Shown: one piece after another, positions 9,316-17,806 of the stretch | Numbering within the stretch: position 1 is the first letter of the stretch | Layout of the letters: each line of letters opens with the position of its first letter | Assembly: GCA_963703605.1 (NCBI GenBank) | Contig: CAVPFC010000032.1 | Coordinates: 56,426 to 120,425, forward strand | Source of the DNA: DASXKD01 sp963703605 | GTDB lineage: Bacteria > Actinomycetota > Actinomycetes > Streptosporangiales > Streptosporangiaceae | DNA: 64,000 nt | Direction of reading: 5' to 3' | Made by a program: the position numbers and the translations under genes | Notes under the pieces: generated by a model | What the model saw: only the letters and a program-made list of their open reading frames with translations | Databases searched by the model: none | Told to the model about the DNA's origin: nothing

Positions 9316-10293
9316 TCATGCCTCCTGCCGGGTGCGGGGGTCGAGCACTACGTAGACGAAGTCGGCGACCAGGTTCGCCGCCAGGACCGCGAAGGTGATG
9401 ACGAGGAAGATCCCTTGCAGCAGCGGGTAGTCGCGGTTGTTCACCGCCTGCAACAGAATCCAGCCGACCCCCGGGTAGCTGAAAACGATCTCGGTGAGCA
9501 GCGCTCCGGACACCACGAAGCCGATGGCCAGGGCGAACCCGGACACGCTGGGCAGGACGGCGTTGCGCGCCGCGTACCAGACCACCCGCCGCTTGGGCAG
9601 CCCCTTGGCCTGCGCGACCAGGACGTAGTCCTCGTCCATCGTGGTGACCATCACGTTCCGCATGCCGACGATCCAGCCCGCCGCCGAGCACACCACGATG
9701 GTCAGCGCGGGCAGCACCGCGTGGTCGAGCACGTCGGCGGCGTAGGTCAGGTTCCACGCCGGGTAGGCGCCCAGGCTGTAGGCCTGGCCGGAGGGGAACC
9801 AGCCGAGCCGGGTCGAGAACAGGTCAAGAGCCAGGAAGGCGATGAAGAAGTACGGTGCCGCCTGGAAGAACGTCATGGCCGGCAGCGCGTTGTCCAGCCA
9901 GGTGCCGCGCCGCCAGGCGACCACGACGCCGAGCAGCGTGCCGAGGACGAAGCTGATCAGCGTGGCGACCCCGACCAGGCCCAGCGTCCACGGCAGCGCG
10001 CCCTTGATGACGCTGGCCACCGTCGAGGGGTAGTAGCCGGTGGAGATGCCCAGGTTGCCGTGGATGATGTTGTTCAGGTACTGCACGTACTGGCCCCACA
10101 GGCCTTCGTTGGTGTGCAGCCCGAACTGTGCTTCCAGCGACTTGATGGTGGAAGCGTTGACCGTGGTCTGGATCCGGGCGAGGAGCGCCTCCACCGGATT
10201 GCCCGGCATCAGCCGCGGGATCAGGAAGTCAACCGTGATCGCGGCCAGGGCGGTGAGGGCATAGAACACGATACGGCGGGTCAGCACGCGCAT
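9316..10293 (-). CDS. ABC transporter permease (DppB/OppB type)
   Basis: A 325-residue membrane protein with the DppB N-terminus: RRIVFYALTALAAITVDFLI, then PRLMPGNPVEALLAR, the conserved LxPGDP-like motif. About six membrane helices follow and the cytoplasmic EAA-like loop contains DYVLVAQAKGLPKRRVVW. It forms the translocation pore with the neighbouring DppC-like permease. The gene begins 13 bp after the LacI regulator stop and ends 3 bp before the DppC-like gene, which places the regulator and transporter on one transcript. Confidence 0.92.
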   Translation of the reverse strand: MRVLTRRIVFYALTALAAITVDFLIPRLMPGNPVEALLARIQTTVNASTIKSLEAQFGLHTNEGLWGQYVQYLNNIIHGNLGISTGYYPSTVASVIKGALPWTLGLVGVATLISFVLGTLLGVVVAWRRGTWLDNALPAMTFFQAAPYFFIAFLALDLFSTRLGWFPSGQAYSLGAYPAWNLTYAADVLDHAVLPALTIVVCSAAGWIVGMRNVMVTTMDEDYVLVAQAKGLPKRRVVWYAARNAVLPSVSGFALAIGFVVSGALLTEIVFSYPGVGWILLQAVNNRDYPLLQGIFLVITFAVLAANLVADFVYVVLDPRTRQEA

Positions 10294-10306
10294 GGCTCGT
10301 CCTCCC

Positions 10307-11530
10307 TCAGGCTTGAAGCGGGGGCAGTGCCGTCGTCTCGGGTGGGCAGCCGCAGCTTTCCCTGCGGATCAGCCGGGTGGGCAGGATGATGTCGTCCCGC
10401 ACGGGGCCGCCGTCGGTGATCATCGAGTAGAGGGTTTCGAACGCGGTCACGCCGAGGTCGGTGATCGGCTGGCGCACGGTGGTGAGCTGTGGCCGGAGGT
10501 GGCGCGCGACCGGGATGTCGTCGAAGCCGGTGATGGCGACCCCGCCCGGCACCTCGATGCCGTGCCGCATCAGCGCGTAGACCACGCCGAGCGCGGTCTG
10601 GTCGTTTGCGCAGGCGATCGCCTGGGGGAGCGGGGCGCCGTCGGCGAGCAGGCCCTCGATCACCCGGGCGCCGCCGGCCGCGAGGTAGTTTCCCTGCCAC
10701 TGCGGGCCGGTCACGAACTGCGCGCCGTCGGCGGCCACCTGCTCGCCGAACGCGGCACAGCGGGCGATGTTGTCCGGGCTGTCCACGTGGCCGCCCAGGT
10801 AGGCCAGGCTGCGGTAGCCGTGGTCGCGGACCAGGTGCCGGGCCAGTTCCTTCATCCCGGCCCGGTTGTCGCCGTCCACGTTGACGGTGGTCGGGGTGGG
10901 CGTGCCCGCGAGCGTCACGACGGGCAGCTGGCGGCTCAGCCGCTCGAGCTGCGCGGCGTCGAGGACCCGGTCGTGCAGGATCAGCCCGTCGCTCTTGCGC
11001 GCCAGCGCGAAGATGCGGCGCGAGTCGTCGTAGCCGCCGAGGCCGACGGAGCTGACCAGCAGGTTAAAGTCCCGCCGCTGGGCCGCCATCTCGATGCCCC
11101 GGTTGATCAGGTCGGGGAACTGGAGGCTCATCTCCTCGTCCTCGAAGAGGCCGTCCGCGGTCACCGCGACGGTGGGCCGCCGGATCACCACGCCGACAAC
11201 CTCCTTGAGCCGGGTGACCATGGTGCGGGCCGCGGCGTCGGGGATGAAGCCGAGCTCGGCCACGGCCCGCTCGACGCGCTCCCTGGTGTCGGGCAGCGGG
11301 TTGCGGCGGCCGTTGAGCACCCGGGACACCGACGCGATGGACACGCCCGCGGCGCGGGCGACGTCGTAGATCGTGGGCGCCCCCTGCGGCTGCAGGTGCG
11401 CCTGGCTGCCGAACCCGTCGTGACCGCCGTTGCTGCCGTCCCGGCGGTCCTGACCGGGCACGGCGTCACCCATGGTGGCTGGGTTGCCCGGGCTGACGTC
11501 CAACCAGCACGCTCCTTTGTCGCAGGTCAT
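10307..11530 (-). CDS. LacI-family transcriptional regulator
   Basis: A 407-residue repressor. The LacI helix-turn-helix TIYDVARAAGVSIASVSRVL lies unusually far in (about residues 53-72) because of a ~50-residue Gly/Asp/Pro-rich N-terminal extension; it is followed by a hinge and a periplasmic-binding-like sensor domain. The start ATG 11530 is preceded by GAGGT at suitable spacing; ATG 11473 is a shorter alternative that trims most of the extension. A palindromic operator lies 14 bp upstream of the start and an identical one 67 bp further, so autoregulation together with the downstream transporter/GH3 operon is likely. The inducer is probably the imported oligosaccharide or its GH3 product (inference). 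Confidence 0.9.
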   Translation of the reverse strand: MTCDKGACWLDVSPGNPATMGDAVPGQDRRDGSNGGHDGFGSQAHLQPQGAPTIYDVARAAGVSIASVSRVLNGRRNPLPDTRERVERAVAELGFIPDAAARTMVTRLKEVVGVVIRRPTVAVTADGLFEDEEMSLQFPDLINRGIEMAAQRRDFNLLVSSVGLGGYDDSRRIFALARKSDGLILHDRVLDAAQLERLSRQLPVVTLAGTPTPTTVNVDGDNRAGMKELARHLVRDHGYRSLAYLGGHVDSPDNIARCAAFGEQVAADGAQFVTGPQWQGNYLAAGGARVIEGLLADGAPLPQAIACANDQTALGVVYALMRHGIEVPGGVAITGFDDIPVARHLRPQLTTVRQPITDLGVTAFETLYSMITDGGPVRDDIILPTRLIRRESCGCPPETTALPPLQA

Positions 11531-11543
11531 GCCGCTACCTCTT

Positions 11544-11557
11544 GGTAAGCGCTTACC
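11544..11557. promoter_or_regulatory. LacI-type palindromic operator O1
   Basis: GGTAAGCGCTTACC is a perfect 14-bp palindrome with the central CG typical of LacI/GalR-family operators. It sits immediately upstream of the regulator start at 11530, where bound repressor would block initiation. An identical site lies at 11611-11624. Confidence 0.75.
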
Positions 11558-11610
11558 TTGCCGCCTCTGCGGGAGCTGGTCCGGCAGAGACGAAGGGAGC
11601 TGTCTGGTGT

Positions 11611-11624
11611 GGTAAGCGCTTACC
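11611..11624. promoter_or_regulatory. LacI-type palindromic operator O2
   Basis: Second exact copy of GGTAAGCGCTTACC, with centre 67 bp (about 6.4 helical turns) from O1. The pair probably brackets or overlaps the promoter of the lacI-transporter-GH3 operon and could allow looping or cooperative binding. Confidence 0.72.
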
Positions 11625-11947
11625 AGACGAGATGGCCCCGAGCGTAATCCTCCGCTGGCGCGGCCTCAAGACCTGATTGCCGGGAGATTGCCACCGTTAC
11701 ATGAACGTGACTTATCGGTCTATGTCCGCTGCACGCGGTAGCCGCCCCGCCCACCGCGCTGGCCACCGACCCGCCCCGCCGAGCCCATGTACCGGCCCAC
11801 CCGCCGCACCTGGCTAGGCCGCCGCGCTTTCCCCGAACCATAGGCAATCAGCCGGTGGAACGACCAAATGCCATGATCACGAGCTGGGGCGGCCAGCCGC
11901 TGACCCACGTAGAAGAGGTCACTAGACGCCGCAGTTACGGTTGGGCC

Positions 11948-11963
11948 GAAACATCGCTGAAAC
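11948..11963. promoter_or_regulatory. GlnR-box-like tandem half-sites (distal)
   Basis: GAAAC-N6-GAAAC, two half-sites exactly 11 bp apart, matching the spacing of actinobacterial GlnR boxes (GTnAC/GAAAC every 11 bp). It lies ~255 bp upstream of the ammonium transporter start. The role is inferred from spacing and target gene. Confidence 0.4.
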
Positions 11964-11999
11964 GATGATGTGCGCAGGCACCTGGAGCGTGCTCGCGGC

Positions 12000-12026
12000 G
12001 TAACGGCCGGGAAACGTGACCGAAAC
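12000..12026. promoter_or_regulatory. GlnR-box-like array upstream of amtB
   Basis: GTAAC-N6-GAAAC-N6-GAAAC with strict 11-bp periodicity, and a GTGAC inside the second spacer. This fits the a-n6-b-n6 GlnR pattern described for nitrogen genes of streptomycetes and relatives, where amtB is a classic GlnR target. It lies ~190 bp upstream of the GTG start at 12218. The stretch 11,625-12,217 otherwise holds no gene I can support. Confidence 0.55.
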
Positions 12027-12217
12027 CCAGCCATGGGAAACATGAGTTGTTCTGACGGACACCGAAGTGGCCGGCCGGCATGAGCTACCCGGGGACACCC
12101 CGGATCACGACGTGGTGATGGCCCGGACGCGGTTCCTGGCGACCCGCCGTAAGTGGGTCGCGGGCCGTTTCCGCAACCCCCGGCAAGCCCTCGGGGCTAG
12201 CCCATGGAGGGGAAGCA

Positions 12218-13646
12218 GTGGGTCCCTACGCATCATGGCTGAGCTCGGGTGACAACGCGTGGCAGTTGACCGCCGCGACCCTGGTCGGCCTCATGAGCAT
12301 CCCGGCCATCGCCGTGCTGTACGGCGGCCTGGTACAGCGCAAGTGGGCCGTGAACACCATGTTGATGGTGTTCGCGACCTTCTGTCTCGTCCTCATCGTG
12401 TGGGTTTTGTGGGCCTTCAAGATGGGGTTCGGGTCACCATTGTTCAGTTCGCACGGGATCGGTGCGTTCGTCGGCAAGCCGCAAACCGTGGTGGGCGCCT
12501 CCGGCGAACAGGCACAGGCAAACATCCCGCTATTGAACGGGCTGATGCCGAAGTTCAGGTTCCCCCAGGGGTCCCTGGTCTACTTCCAGTTCGTGTTCGC
12601 CGCGATCACGCCGATTCTGTTCATCGGCAGCGTGATCGGCCGGATCAGCTTCAAGGTCTGGCTGATCTTCGTGCCGCTGTGGATCACCTTCGCCTACGCG
12701 GTGAACGCGTTCCTGCTCTGGGGCGGCGGCTTCTGGGCGCAGAAGGGCGCGCTGGACTTCAGCGGCGGCTACGTGATCCACCTGGCGGCGGGCGTCTCCG
12801 GCTTCGTCGCGGCCGCGGTCGTCGGCCCCAGGCTCAAGCGGGACCGCGAGCGCGGCGTGCCGAACAACCTGCTGTTCGTCGCGGTCGGCGCCGGCATCCT
12901 GTGGCTCGGCTGGAACGGGTTCAACGGCGGTGACCCGTACTTCGCCGGCGCCGACGCCACCGCGGCCGTGGTCAACACCAACCTGGCCACCGCGGTCGCG
13001 ATGATGACCTGGATCATCATGGACATGATCGGCGGCCCGGGGAAGAAGGCGACGTTCCTCGGCGGCATCAACGGCATGATCTGCGGCCTGGTGGGCATCA
13101 CGCCCGCGGCCGGCTACGTCAACGGCGTCGGCGCGATCATCATCGGCGCTGGTCGACTCGGCCATCGTCTGGTTCGCCTGGAACTACCTGTCCAAGGTGC
13201 GGCCGTTCAGCAAGGTGGACGACGCGCTCGGGGTGGTGTACACGCACGGCATCGCGGGACTGTTCGGCGGCCTGCTGGTCGGCCTGCTCGCCGATCCCAA
13301 GATGATCGTCTACCTGGGGATCGGCAAGAACCCCAACGTCAGCGCCGCCGGCCTGTTCTACGGGCACCCGCACCAGCTGCTGGTCCAGGCCGGCGCCGCG
13401 CTGACCGTGATCGTCTGGGACGGGCTGGTCACGTTCCTGATCCTCAAGGGCATCGGGCTGTTCATGAACCTGCGGATACCCGACGCGGAACTGGAGATCG
13501 GCGACGTCGCGGTGCACGGCGAGGAGGCCTACCCGGCGGAGGAACTCTCCCTGGTCGGCGCCGGGGCGCCGGGAGAGCCACCGGGCCCGGGCTCGCCGGA
13601 CGGGAAGCCCGTCCCGGCGGACCGGCTGTCCCAAACCGAGCCCTGA
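12218..13646 (+). CDS. amtB: Ammonium transporter AmtB, interrupted by a frameshift
   Basis: An Amt/Rh-family channel that moves ammonia/ammonium across the membrane. GTG 12218 is chosen because GGAGGGGA lies just upstream. The first frame covers about eight or nine membrane helices with typical segments such as AVLYGGLVQRKWAVNTMLM, GGYVIHLAAGVSGFVAA (pore His region) and GWNGFNGG. Near 13,147 the frame is lost; the continuation in the next frame (VDSAIVWFAWNYLSKVRPFS, then THGIAGLFGGLLVGLLADP with the second pore His) is fully conserved to the stop at 13,644-13,646. It therefore reads as one ~475-residue gene with a one- or two-base indel. No glnK or glnD follows. Putative GlnR boxes lie upstream. 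Confidence 0.88.
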
Positions 13647-13665
13647 CCCCGCGGCCCGCGAAGCT

Positions 13666-13709
13666 CCGCCCGGCGCCTTCTCCTGCCACCGATGGGAGGC
13701 GCCGGGCGG
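13666..13709. terminator. Bidirectional hairpin terminator between amtB and the LLM gene
   Basis: A perfect 13-bp GC-rich inverted repeat (CCGCCCGGCGCCT / AGGCGCCGGGCGG, arms 13,666-13,678 and 13,697-13,709) with an 18-nt loop, in the 70-bp gap between two convergent genes. There is no U-tract, as is common in high-GC actinomycetes. Confidence 0.7.
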
Positions 13710-13716
13710 CGCGGTC

Positions 13717-14589
13717 TCACAGCCCGGCGACGGCGGGGATCACCTCGCTGCCGATGATCTCCAGCGGGGTGATCTCCCAGACGTTCGCCACGGCGCCGAT
13801 GGCCGCCTGGAAGCCCATGGCGGCCAGCTCGCTGAGCTGGTCCACGATCTGGGCGGCCTTCTCGCCCTTCTCGCCGGGGTCGAAGATGAAGTAGCAGGTC
13901 TTGGTGATCTCGTCGTAGTCGCGGCCCTCGGCCTCGCAGTGGTCGCGCAACACGTCCAGCTTGCGGGCCAGGTCCGGCCCGGGGAACAGGTTGCACGCGT
14001 CCGCGTACTTGGCCACCAGCCGCAGCGTCTTGCGCTCGCCACCGCCACCGATCAGGATCGGCGGGTGCGGCCTGGACAGCGCCTGCGGCGAGTTGAGCGG
14101 CCGTTCCAGCTGGTAGTGGCGGCCGGTGTAGGGCGAATCGTCACCGCGCCACATTTGCAGGCAGATCTGGAGCGTCTCCTCCAGCCGCTCGAACCGCTCG
14201 GCCACCGGCGGGAAGGGGATGCCGAGCCCCCGCGACTCCTCGTCGTTCCAGGCCGCGCCGATGCCCAGCCAGGCCCGCCCGCCGGACAGCACGTCCAGCG
14301 TGGTCACGGTCTTGGCAAGGATGCCGGGGTGCCGGTAGACCGTCCCGGTGACCAGCGTGAGGAGCTTCAGCCGGGTGCTGCACGCGGCGAGGTAGCCCAG
14401 CGTGGTGTAGGCCTCGAGCATCTCCCGTTCCGGCGGCCCGATCAGCCCGATCTGGAAGAAGTGGTCCATCACCGCGAGGAAGTCGAACCCGGCGTCGTCG
14501 GCCGCTCGCGCCACGGCCGCCAGGTCCGGCCCGAGCCGCTCCGGCCCGCCGGGGAAGGTGAAGTCAGGAATCTGCACGCCGAGCCGCAT
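13717..14589 (-). CDS. LLM-class (luciferase-like) F420-dependent oxidoreductase
   Basis: A 290-residue TIM-barrel flavin/F420 oxidoreductase. ATG 14589 gives the usual family N-terminus MRLGVQIPDF; the longer open frame upstream is not conserved. Motifs include DFLAVMDHFFQI, LGYLAACSTRLKLLTLVTG, RHPGILAKTVTTLDVLSGGR and GIGAAWNDEES, characteristic of the F420-dependent branch of the luciferase-like family. The substrate is unknown. It converges on amtB and is divergent from the hydrolase at 14695, with a shared promoter region at 14,590-14,694. Confidence 0.9.
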   Translation of the reverse strand: MRLGVQIPDFTFPGGPERLGPDLAAVARAADDAGFDFLAVMDHFFQIGLIGPPEREMLEAYTTLGYLAACSTRLKLLTLVTGTVYRHPGILAKTVTTLDVLSGGRAWLGIGAAWNDEESRGLGIPFPPVAERFERLEETLQICLQMWRGDDSPYTGRHYQLERPLNSPQALSRPHPPILIGGGGERKTLRLVAKYADACNLFPGPDLARKLDVLRDHCEAEGRDYDEITKTCYFIFDPGEKGEKAAQIVDQLSELAAMGFQAAIGAVANVWEITPLEIIGSEVIPAVAGL

Positions 14590-14694
14590 GCCTTGCCTCC
14601 AGGATTCGCAGCGCCGCCCGGTGCAGACTCTCACACGCATCCCGGACCCGCTGACCCGGGTCTCGCCGCCAGCCCGGGCGCGCACAATAGGGAT

Positions 14695-15504
14695 ATGACG
14701 GAACCCGTGCTCAAAGCCAGGACGCTGGTGACCGAGGATGGCGTGCCCATCGACGCCATCCACCTGGCCCACGACACCGATCTCGCGGTGGTGCTGGCGC
14801 ACGGGTTCACGTTGTCGTGGCAGCACGGCGCGGTGTGGAAGGTGGCCAGGAGGCTGAACCGTTCGGCCGGGGTCATCGCGTTCGACTTCCGCGGCCACGG
14901 GCGCTCGGGCGGTAAGTCGACGCTCGGCGACCGGGAAACCAGGGACCTCGGCGTTGCCGTCGCCTACGCCAGGGAACTCGGCTACCGGCGGATCGCCGTG
15001 GTCGGGTTCTCGATGGGGGCTTCGATCGTGGTGCGCTACGCGGGCCTGGTCGGCGGGATCGACGCAGCCGTGTCGGTCAGCGGCCCCGGGCGCTGGTACT
15101 ACCGGGGCACCTATCCCATGCGGCGGGTGCACTGGGCGGTCGAGCACCGCATCGGCCGCCTCGTCACCCGGACGTGGCTCAACACCAGGGTGACCTCCGG
15201 GCGCTGGGATCCGGTGCCGATGCCGCCCGCCGAGGCGGCCGCGCGGATCTCACCGATCCCGTTGCTGGTTGTGCACGGCGACAAGGATCCGTACTTCCCC
15301 GTCGAGCACGCGCACCAGCTGTACGAGGCCGCCCGCGAGCCGAAGGAGCTGTGGGTGGTGCCCGGGTTCGGTCACGCCGAATCGGGGTCGAACGCCGCCC
15401 TGGTCGACCGCATCGCAGGCTGGGTGCAGCAGGCGACCCTGCCGCGGCTGGGGCCGGGCGAGGAGGCCGGCGGCGCGGCGGAAGAGCGCGCCGGCGCCGC
15501 GTAA
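14695..15504 (+). CDS. Alpha/beta-fold hydrolase
   Basis: A 269-residue cytoplasmic hydrolase. The nucleophile elbow is GFSMGAS (Ser about 104) after an oxyanion strand VVLAHGFTLSWQH. The acid is probably Asp of VVHGDKDPYF and the base His of PGFGHAES, completing a Ser-Asp-His triad. The small cap domain (about 125-190) contains GRWYYRGTYPMRRVHW. The start ATG 14695 lies ~105 bp from the divergent LLM gene. The C-terminal ~20 residues are Ala/Gly/Glu-rich tail. It could be a serine esterase or a lipid/CoA-ester hydrolase; the substrate cannot be inferred. Confidence 0.88.
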   Translation: MTEPVLKARTLVTEDGVPIDAIHLAHDTDLAVVLAHGFTLSWQHGAVWKVARRLNRSAGVIAFDFRGHGRSGGKSTLGDRETRDLGVAVAYARELGYRRIAVVGFSMGASIVVRYAGLVGGIDAAVSVSGPGRWYYRGTYPMRRVHWAVEHRIGRLVTRTWLNTRVTSGRWDPVPMPPAEAAARISPIPLLVVHGDKDPYFPVEHAHQLYEAAREPKELWVVPGFGHAESGSNAALVDRIAGWVQQATLPRLGPGEEAGGAAEERAGAA

Positions 15505-15537
15505 CCGGCCTCACGGAGCCCTCCCCGTACAGCCCTT

Positions 15538-16260
15538 TTACTTGCCATACGCAAGTACGTCCATCCCTCGTGCCCCGGGGCGGCTGTGCAGCACGTGGCC
15601 GGCCAGGGGCTCGGTGGCACGCTGGCTGGCGGTCATGCCCTCCCAGGCACTCGTCAGGTAGAGGTCGTCCAGCCCAGGCCCGCCGAACGCGGGACAGGTC
15701 GGCTGGCTCACCGGAACGGGCAGCGCCGCGAGCAGCTCGCCGTCCGGGGCGTACCGGCGCACCTCCGCCCCGCCCCACATGGCCACCCAGAGGCAGTCCT
15801 CGGCGTCGACCACCAGGCCGTCGGGCACCGCGCCGCCGGCCGGGAAGCGGGCCAGGTCGCGGGAGCCGCCCAGGGTCCCGCTGGCCAGGTCGAAGCCGAA
15901 CGCCCGGATCCGTGGCTCCCGCTCGCCGGAGTCGATGAAGTACATGGTGGCGCCGTCGAGGCTCCAGCCGATCCCGTTCGACTCGGTGACGCCGTCCAGC
16001 ATCGTGGTGATGGTGCCGTCCGGATCCAGCCGGTACAAGGCCCCGGCGCCCGGCCGGTAACCAGGGGTTGTCGTGCCCGCCCAGAACCGCCCCGCCGGGT
16101 CGCACGCGCCGTCGTTGAACCCGGCGTCGGCGGCCATCCCGACGGGGCGTAGTGCACCTTCTTCGAGCTCTCCGTGCGGGCCTGCCAGCCGGAAACCTTC
16201 GGCAGTGGCGAGCACGTACCCGCCACCCCGCCCTGTGCTAGTCCCGATCCGCTGGAACAT
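15538..16260 (-). CDS. SMP-30/gluconolactonase/LRE-family protein, N-terminally truncated
   Basis: 240 residues of a six-bladed propeller of the SMP-30/gluconolactonase family, which hydrolyse sugar lactones with a bound divalent metal. Visible metal-ligand motifs are FNDGACDPAGRFWAGT, ESNGIGWSLDG and VPDGLVVDAEDCLWVA. The first blade, which normally carries the EGP motif whose Glu is a metal ligand, is absent: the protein opens directly at GRGGGYVLATAEGF, and no homologous sequence is seen upstream in any frame. About 60 residues seem missing, probably through a rearrangement that brought the divergent aldehyde dehydrogenase gene to 16322. The truncated protein is probably inactive. ATG 16260 is the best remaining start. 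Confidence 0.75.
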   Translation of the reverse strand: MFQRIGTSTGRGGGYVLATAEGFRLAGPHGELEEGALRPVGMAADAGFNDGACDPAGRFWAGTTTPGYRPGAGALYRLDPDGTITTMLDGVTESNGIGWSLDGATMYFIDSGEREPRIRAFGFDLASGTLGGSRDLARFPAGGAVPDGLVVDAEDCLWVAMWGGAEVRRYAPDGELLAALPVPVSQPTCPAFGGPGLDDLYLTSAWEGMTASQRATEPLAGHVLHSRPGARGMDVLAYGK

Positions 16261-16321
16261 CAGGTAACGATGATGGCCGGCCCGCGAGCCCGCGTGGCAG
16301 GGTGGTGCCTGAGGTGAGGTC

Positions 16322-17689
16322 ATGAGCTTTGCGAGCGTGAACCCGAGCGACCCGGCCGACGTCATCGGCGAATGGGCGGAAACGGACGGGGCGGAGGTGG
16401 CGGCCGCGGTCGCTCGCGCACGGGCGGCGGCACCGGAATGGGCGGGTGCGGCCGCCCCGGCGCGGGCCGCGGCGCTGGGCAACGCGGCCGGTGCGCTGGC
16501 CGAGCGGTCGGCCGAAGTGACCGACCTGGTCATCAGGGAGGTCGGCAAGCCGCGCTCGGAGGCGGCCGGGGAGGTGGCCCGCGGGGTCGCGATCCTGCGT
16601 TACTACGCGCAGCTCGCGCTGCTTCCCGACGGGGAGACGATCCCGGCGGCCACCCCGGGCACGCTGCTGCTGGCCCGGCACCGCCCGGTCGGCGTCGCCG
16701 CGCTGATCACGCCCTGGAACTTCCCGGTCGCCATCCCGCTGTGGAAGGCCGCCCCGAGCCTGGCGTTCGGCAACGCGACCGTGCTGAAGCCCGCGGGCGC
16801 GTCGACCGGGGTGGCGCTGCTGCTGCACGAGATCGTCGCGGCGCACCTTCCCGCGGGCGTCTTCCAGGTGGTGCTCGGCGACGCCGGGCCGGGCCGGGCG
16901 CTGACCGATCACCCGGACGTGGCCGCCGTGTCGTTCACCGGCTCGGTGCCGGTGGGCCGCGGCGTCGTGGCCCGGGTCGCGGCCCGCGGCGGGCGGGTCC
17001 AGGCCGAGATGGGCGGGCAGAACGCGTCCATCGTGCTGGCCGACGCCGACTTCGGCCGGGCGGCCACCGCGATCGCCTACGCGGCCATGGGGTACGCGGG
17101 CCAGAAGTGCACCGCGACCAGCCGGATCCTGGTCGAGGACGCGGCGTACGAGGAGTTCCGCTCCGCGCTGGTGGCCGCCATCGAAGGGCTCGGTGTCGTC
17201 GGCCCCGGTGACGACAAGACCCTGGTCGGCCCCGTCATCAGCGAACGGGCCCGGGCGTCGGCGCTGGCCGCGGTCGCGGCGTCCGGCGGGCAGGTGGTGA
17301 CCGGCGGCGCGGCGCTCGACGCGCCGGGCTACTACCTGGCGCCCACCCTGGTCGAGCTCGGCGGGCCGGCCGGGCCGCTCGCCACCGAGGAGGTGTTCGC
17401 CCCGGTGGCCGCGCTGCTGCGGGTTCCCACCGCGGGCGCGGCCGTCCAGATCGCCAACGGGGTTTCCTACGGCCTGGTCGCGTCGGTGTTCACCAGGGAC
17501 CTGAGCCGGGCGCTGACCATGGTCGACCAGCTCGACGCGGGGATGGTCCGGGTGAACGCGCCCACGTCCGGGGTCGACTTCCAGGCCCCGTTCGGCGGTG
17601 CCAAGCAGTCCAGTTACGGGCCCAGGGAGCAGGGCCTGGCGGCCCGGGAGTTTTACACCGAGACCCGCACGGTCACGATCGTGCCCTGA
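16322..17689 (+). CDS. NAD(P)-dependent aldehyde dehydrogenase
   Basis: A 455-residue ALDH-superfamily enzyme oxidising an aldehyde to the acid. It shows the Rossmann contact ITPWNFPVAIPLWKAAPSL, the NAD loop SFTGSVPVGR, the general-base region EMGGQNASIV (Glu about 233) and the catalytic cysteine in GQKCTATSR (Cys about 267), ending with the oligomerisation segment PFGGAKQSSYGPREQG. The length is slightly short of the usual ~480 because of a brief N-terminus. Adjacent to a lactonase-family gene it might be an alpha-ketoglutaric-semialdehyde-type enzyme of oxidative pentose breakdown, but that is inference from the neighbour. Confidence 0.9.
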   Translation: MSFASVNPSDPADVIGEWAETDGAEVAAAVARARAAAPEWAGAAAPARAAALGNAAGALAERSAEVTDLVIREVGKPRSEAAGEVARGVAILRYYAQLALLPDGETIPAATPGTLLLARHRPVGVAALITPWNFPVAIPLWKAAPSLAFGNATVLKPAGASTGVALLLHEIVAAHLPAGVFQVVLGDAGPGRALTDHPDVAAVSFTGSVPVGRGVVARVAARGGRVQAEMGGQNASIVLADADFGRAATAIAYAAMGYAGQKCTATSRILVEDAAYEEFRSALVAAIEGLGVVGPGDDKTLVGPVISERARASALAAVAASGGQVVTGGAALDAPGYYLAPTLVELGGPAGPLATEEVFAPVAALLRVPTAGAAVQIANGVSYGLVASVFTRDLSRALTMVDQLDAGMVRVNAPTSGVDFQAPFGGAKQSSYGPREQGLAAREFYTETRTVTIVP

Positions 17690-17806
17690 CCTTCGGGACG
17701 GGTCTTAGCGTCGGGGCTACTGAGTAGTAGTACTCACCAGTAACGTGCGCCGAAGTGAGTAGCCGGGCCGATGTGCCGTCGCCCCGGCCGGTGGCTGAAT
17801 GAGGCC

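Noticed and set aside
12067..12252. 61-codon frame upstream of amtB
   Set aside because: Poor start context, overlaps the amtB ribosome site and start, no similarity; the stretch is better explained as regulatory DNA.
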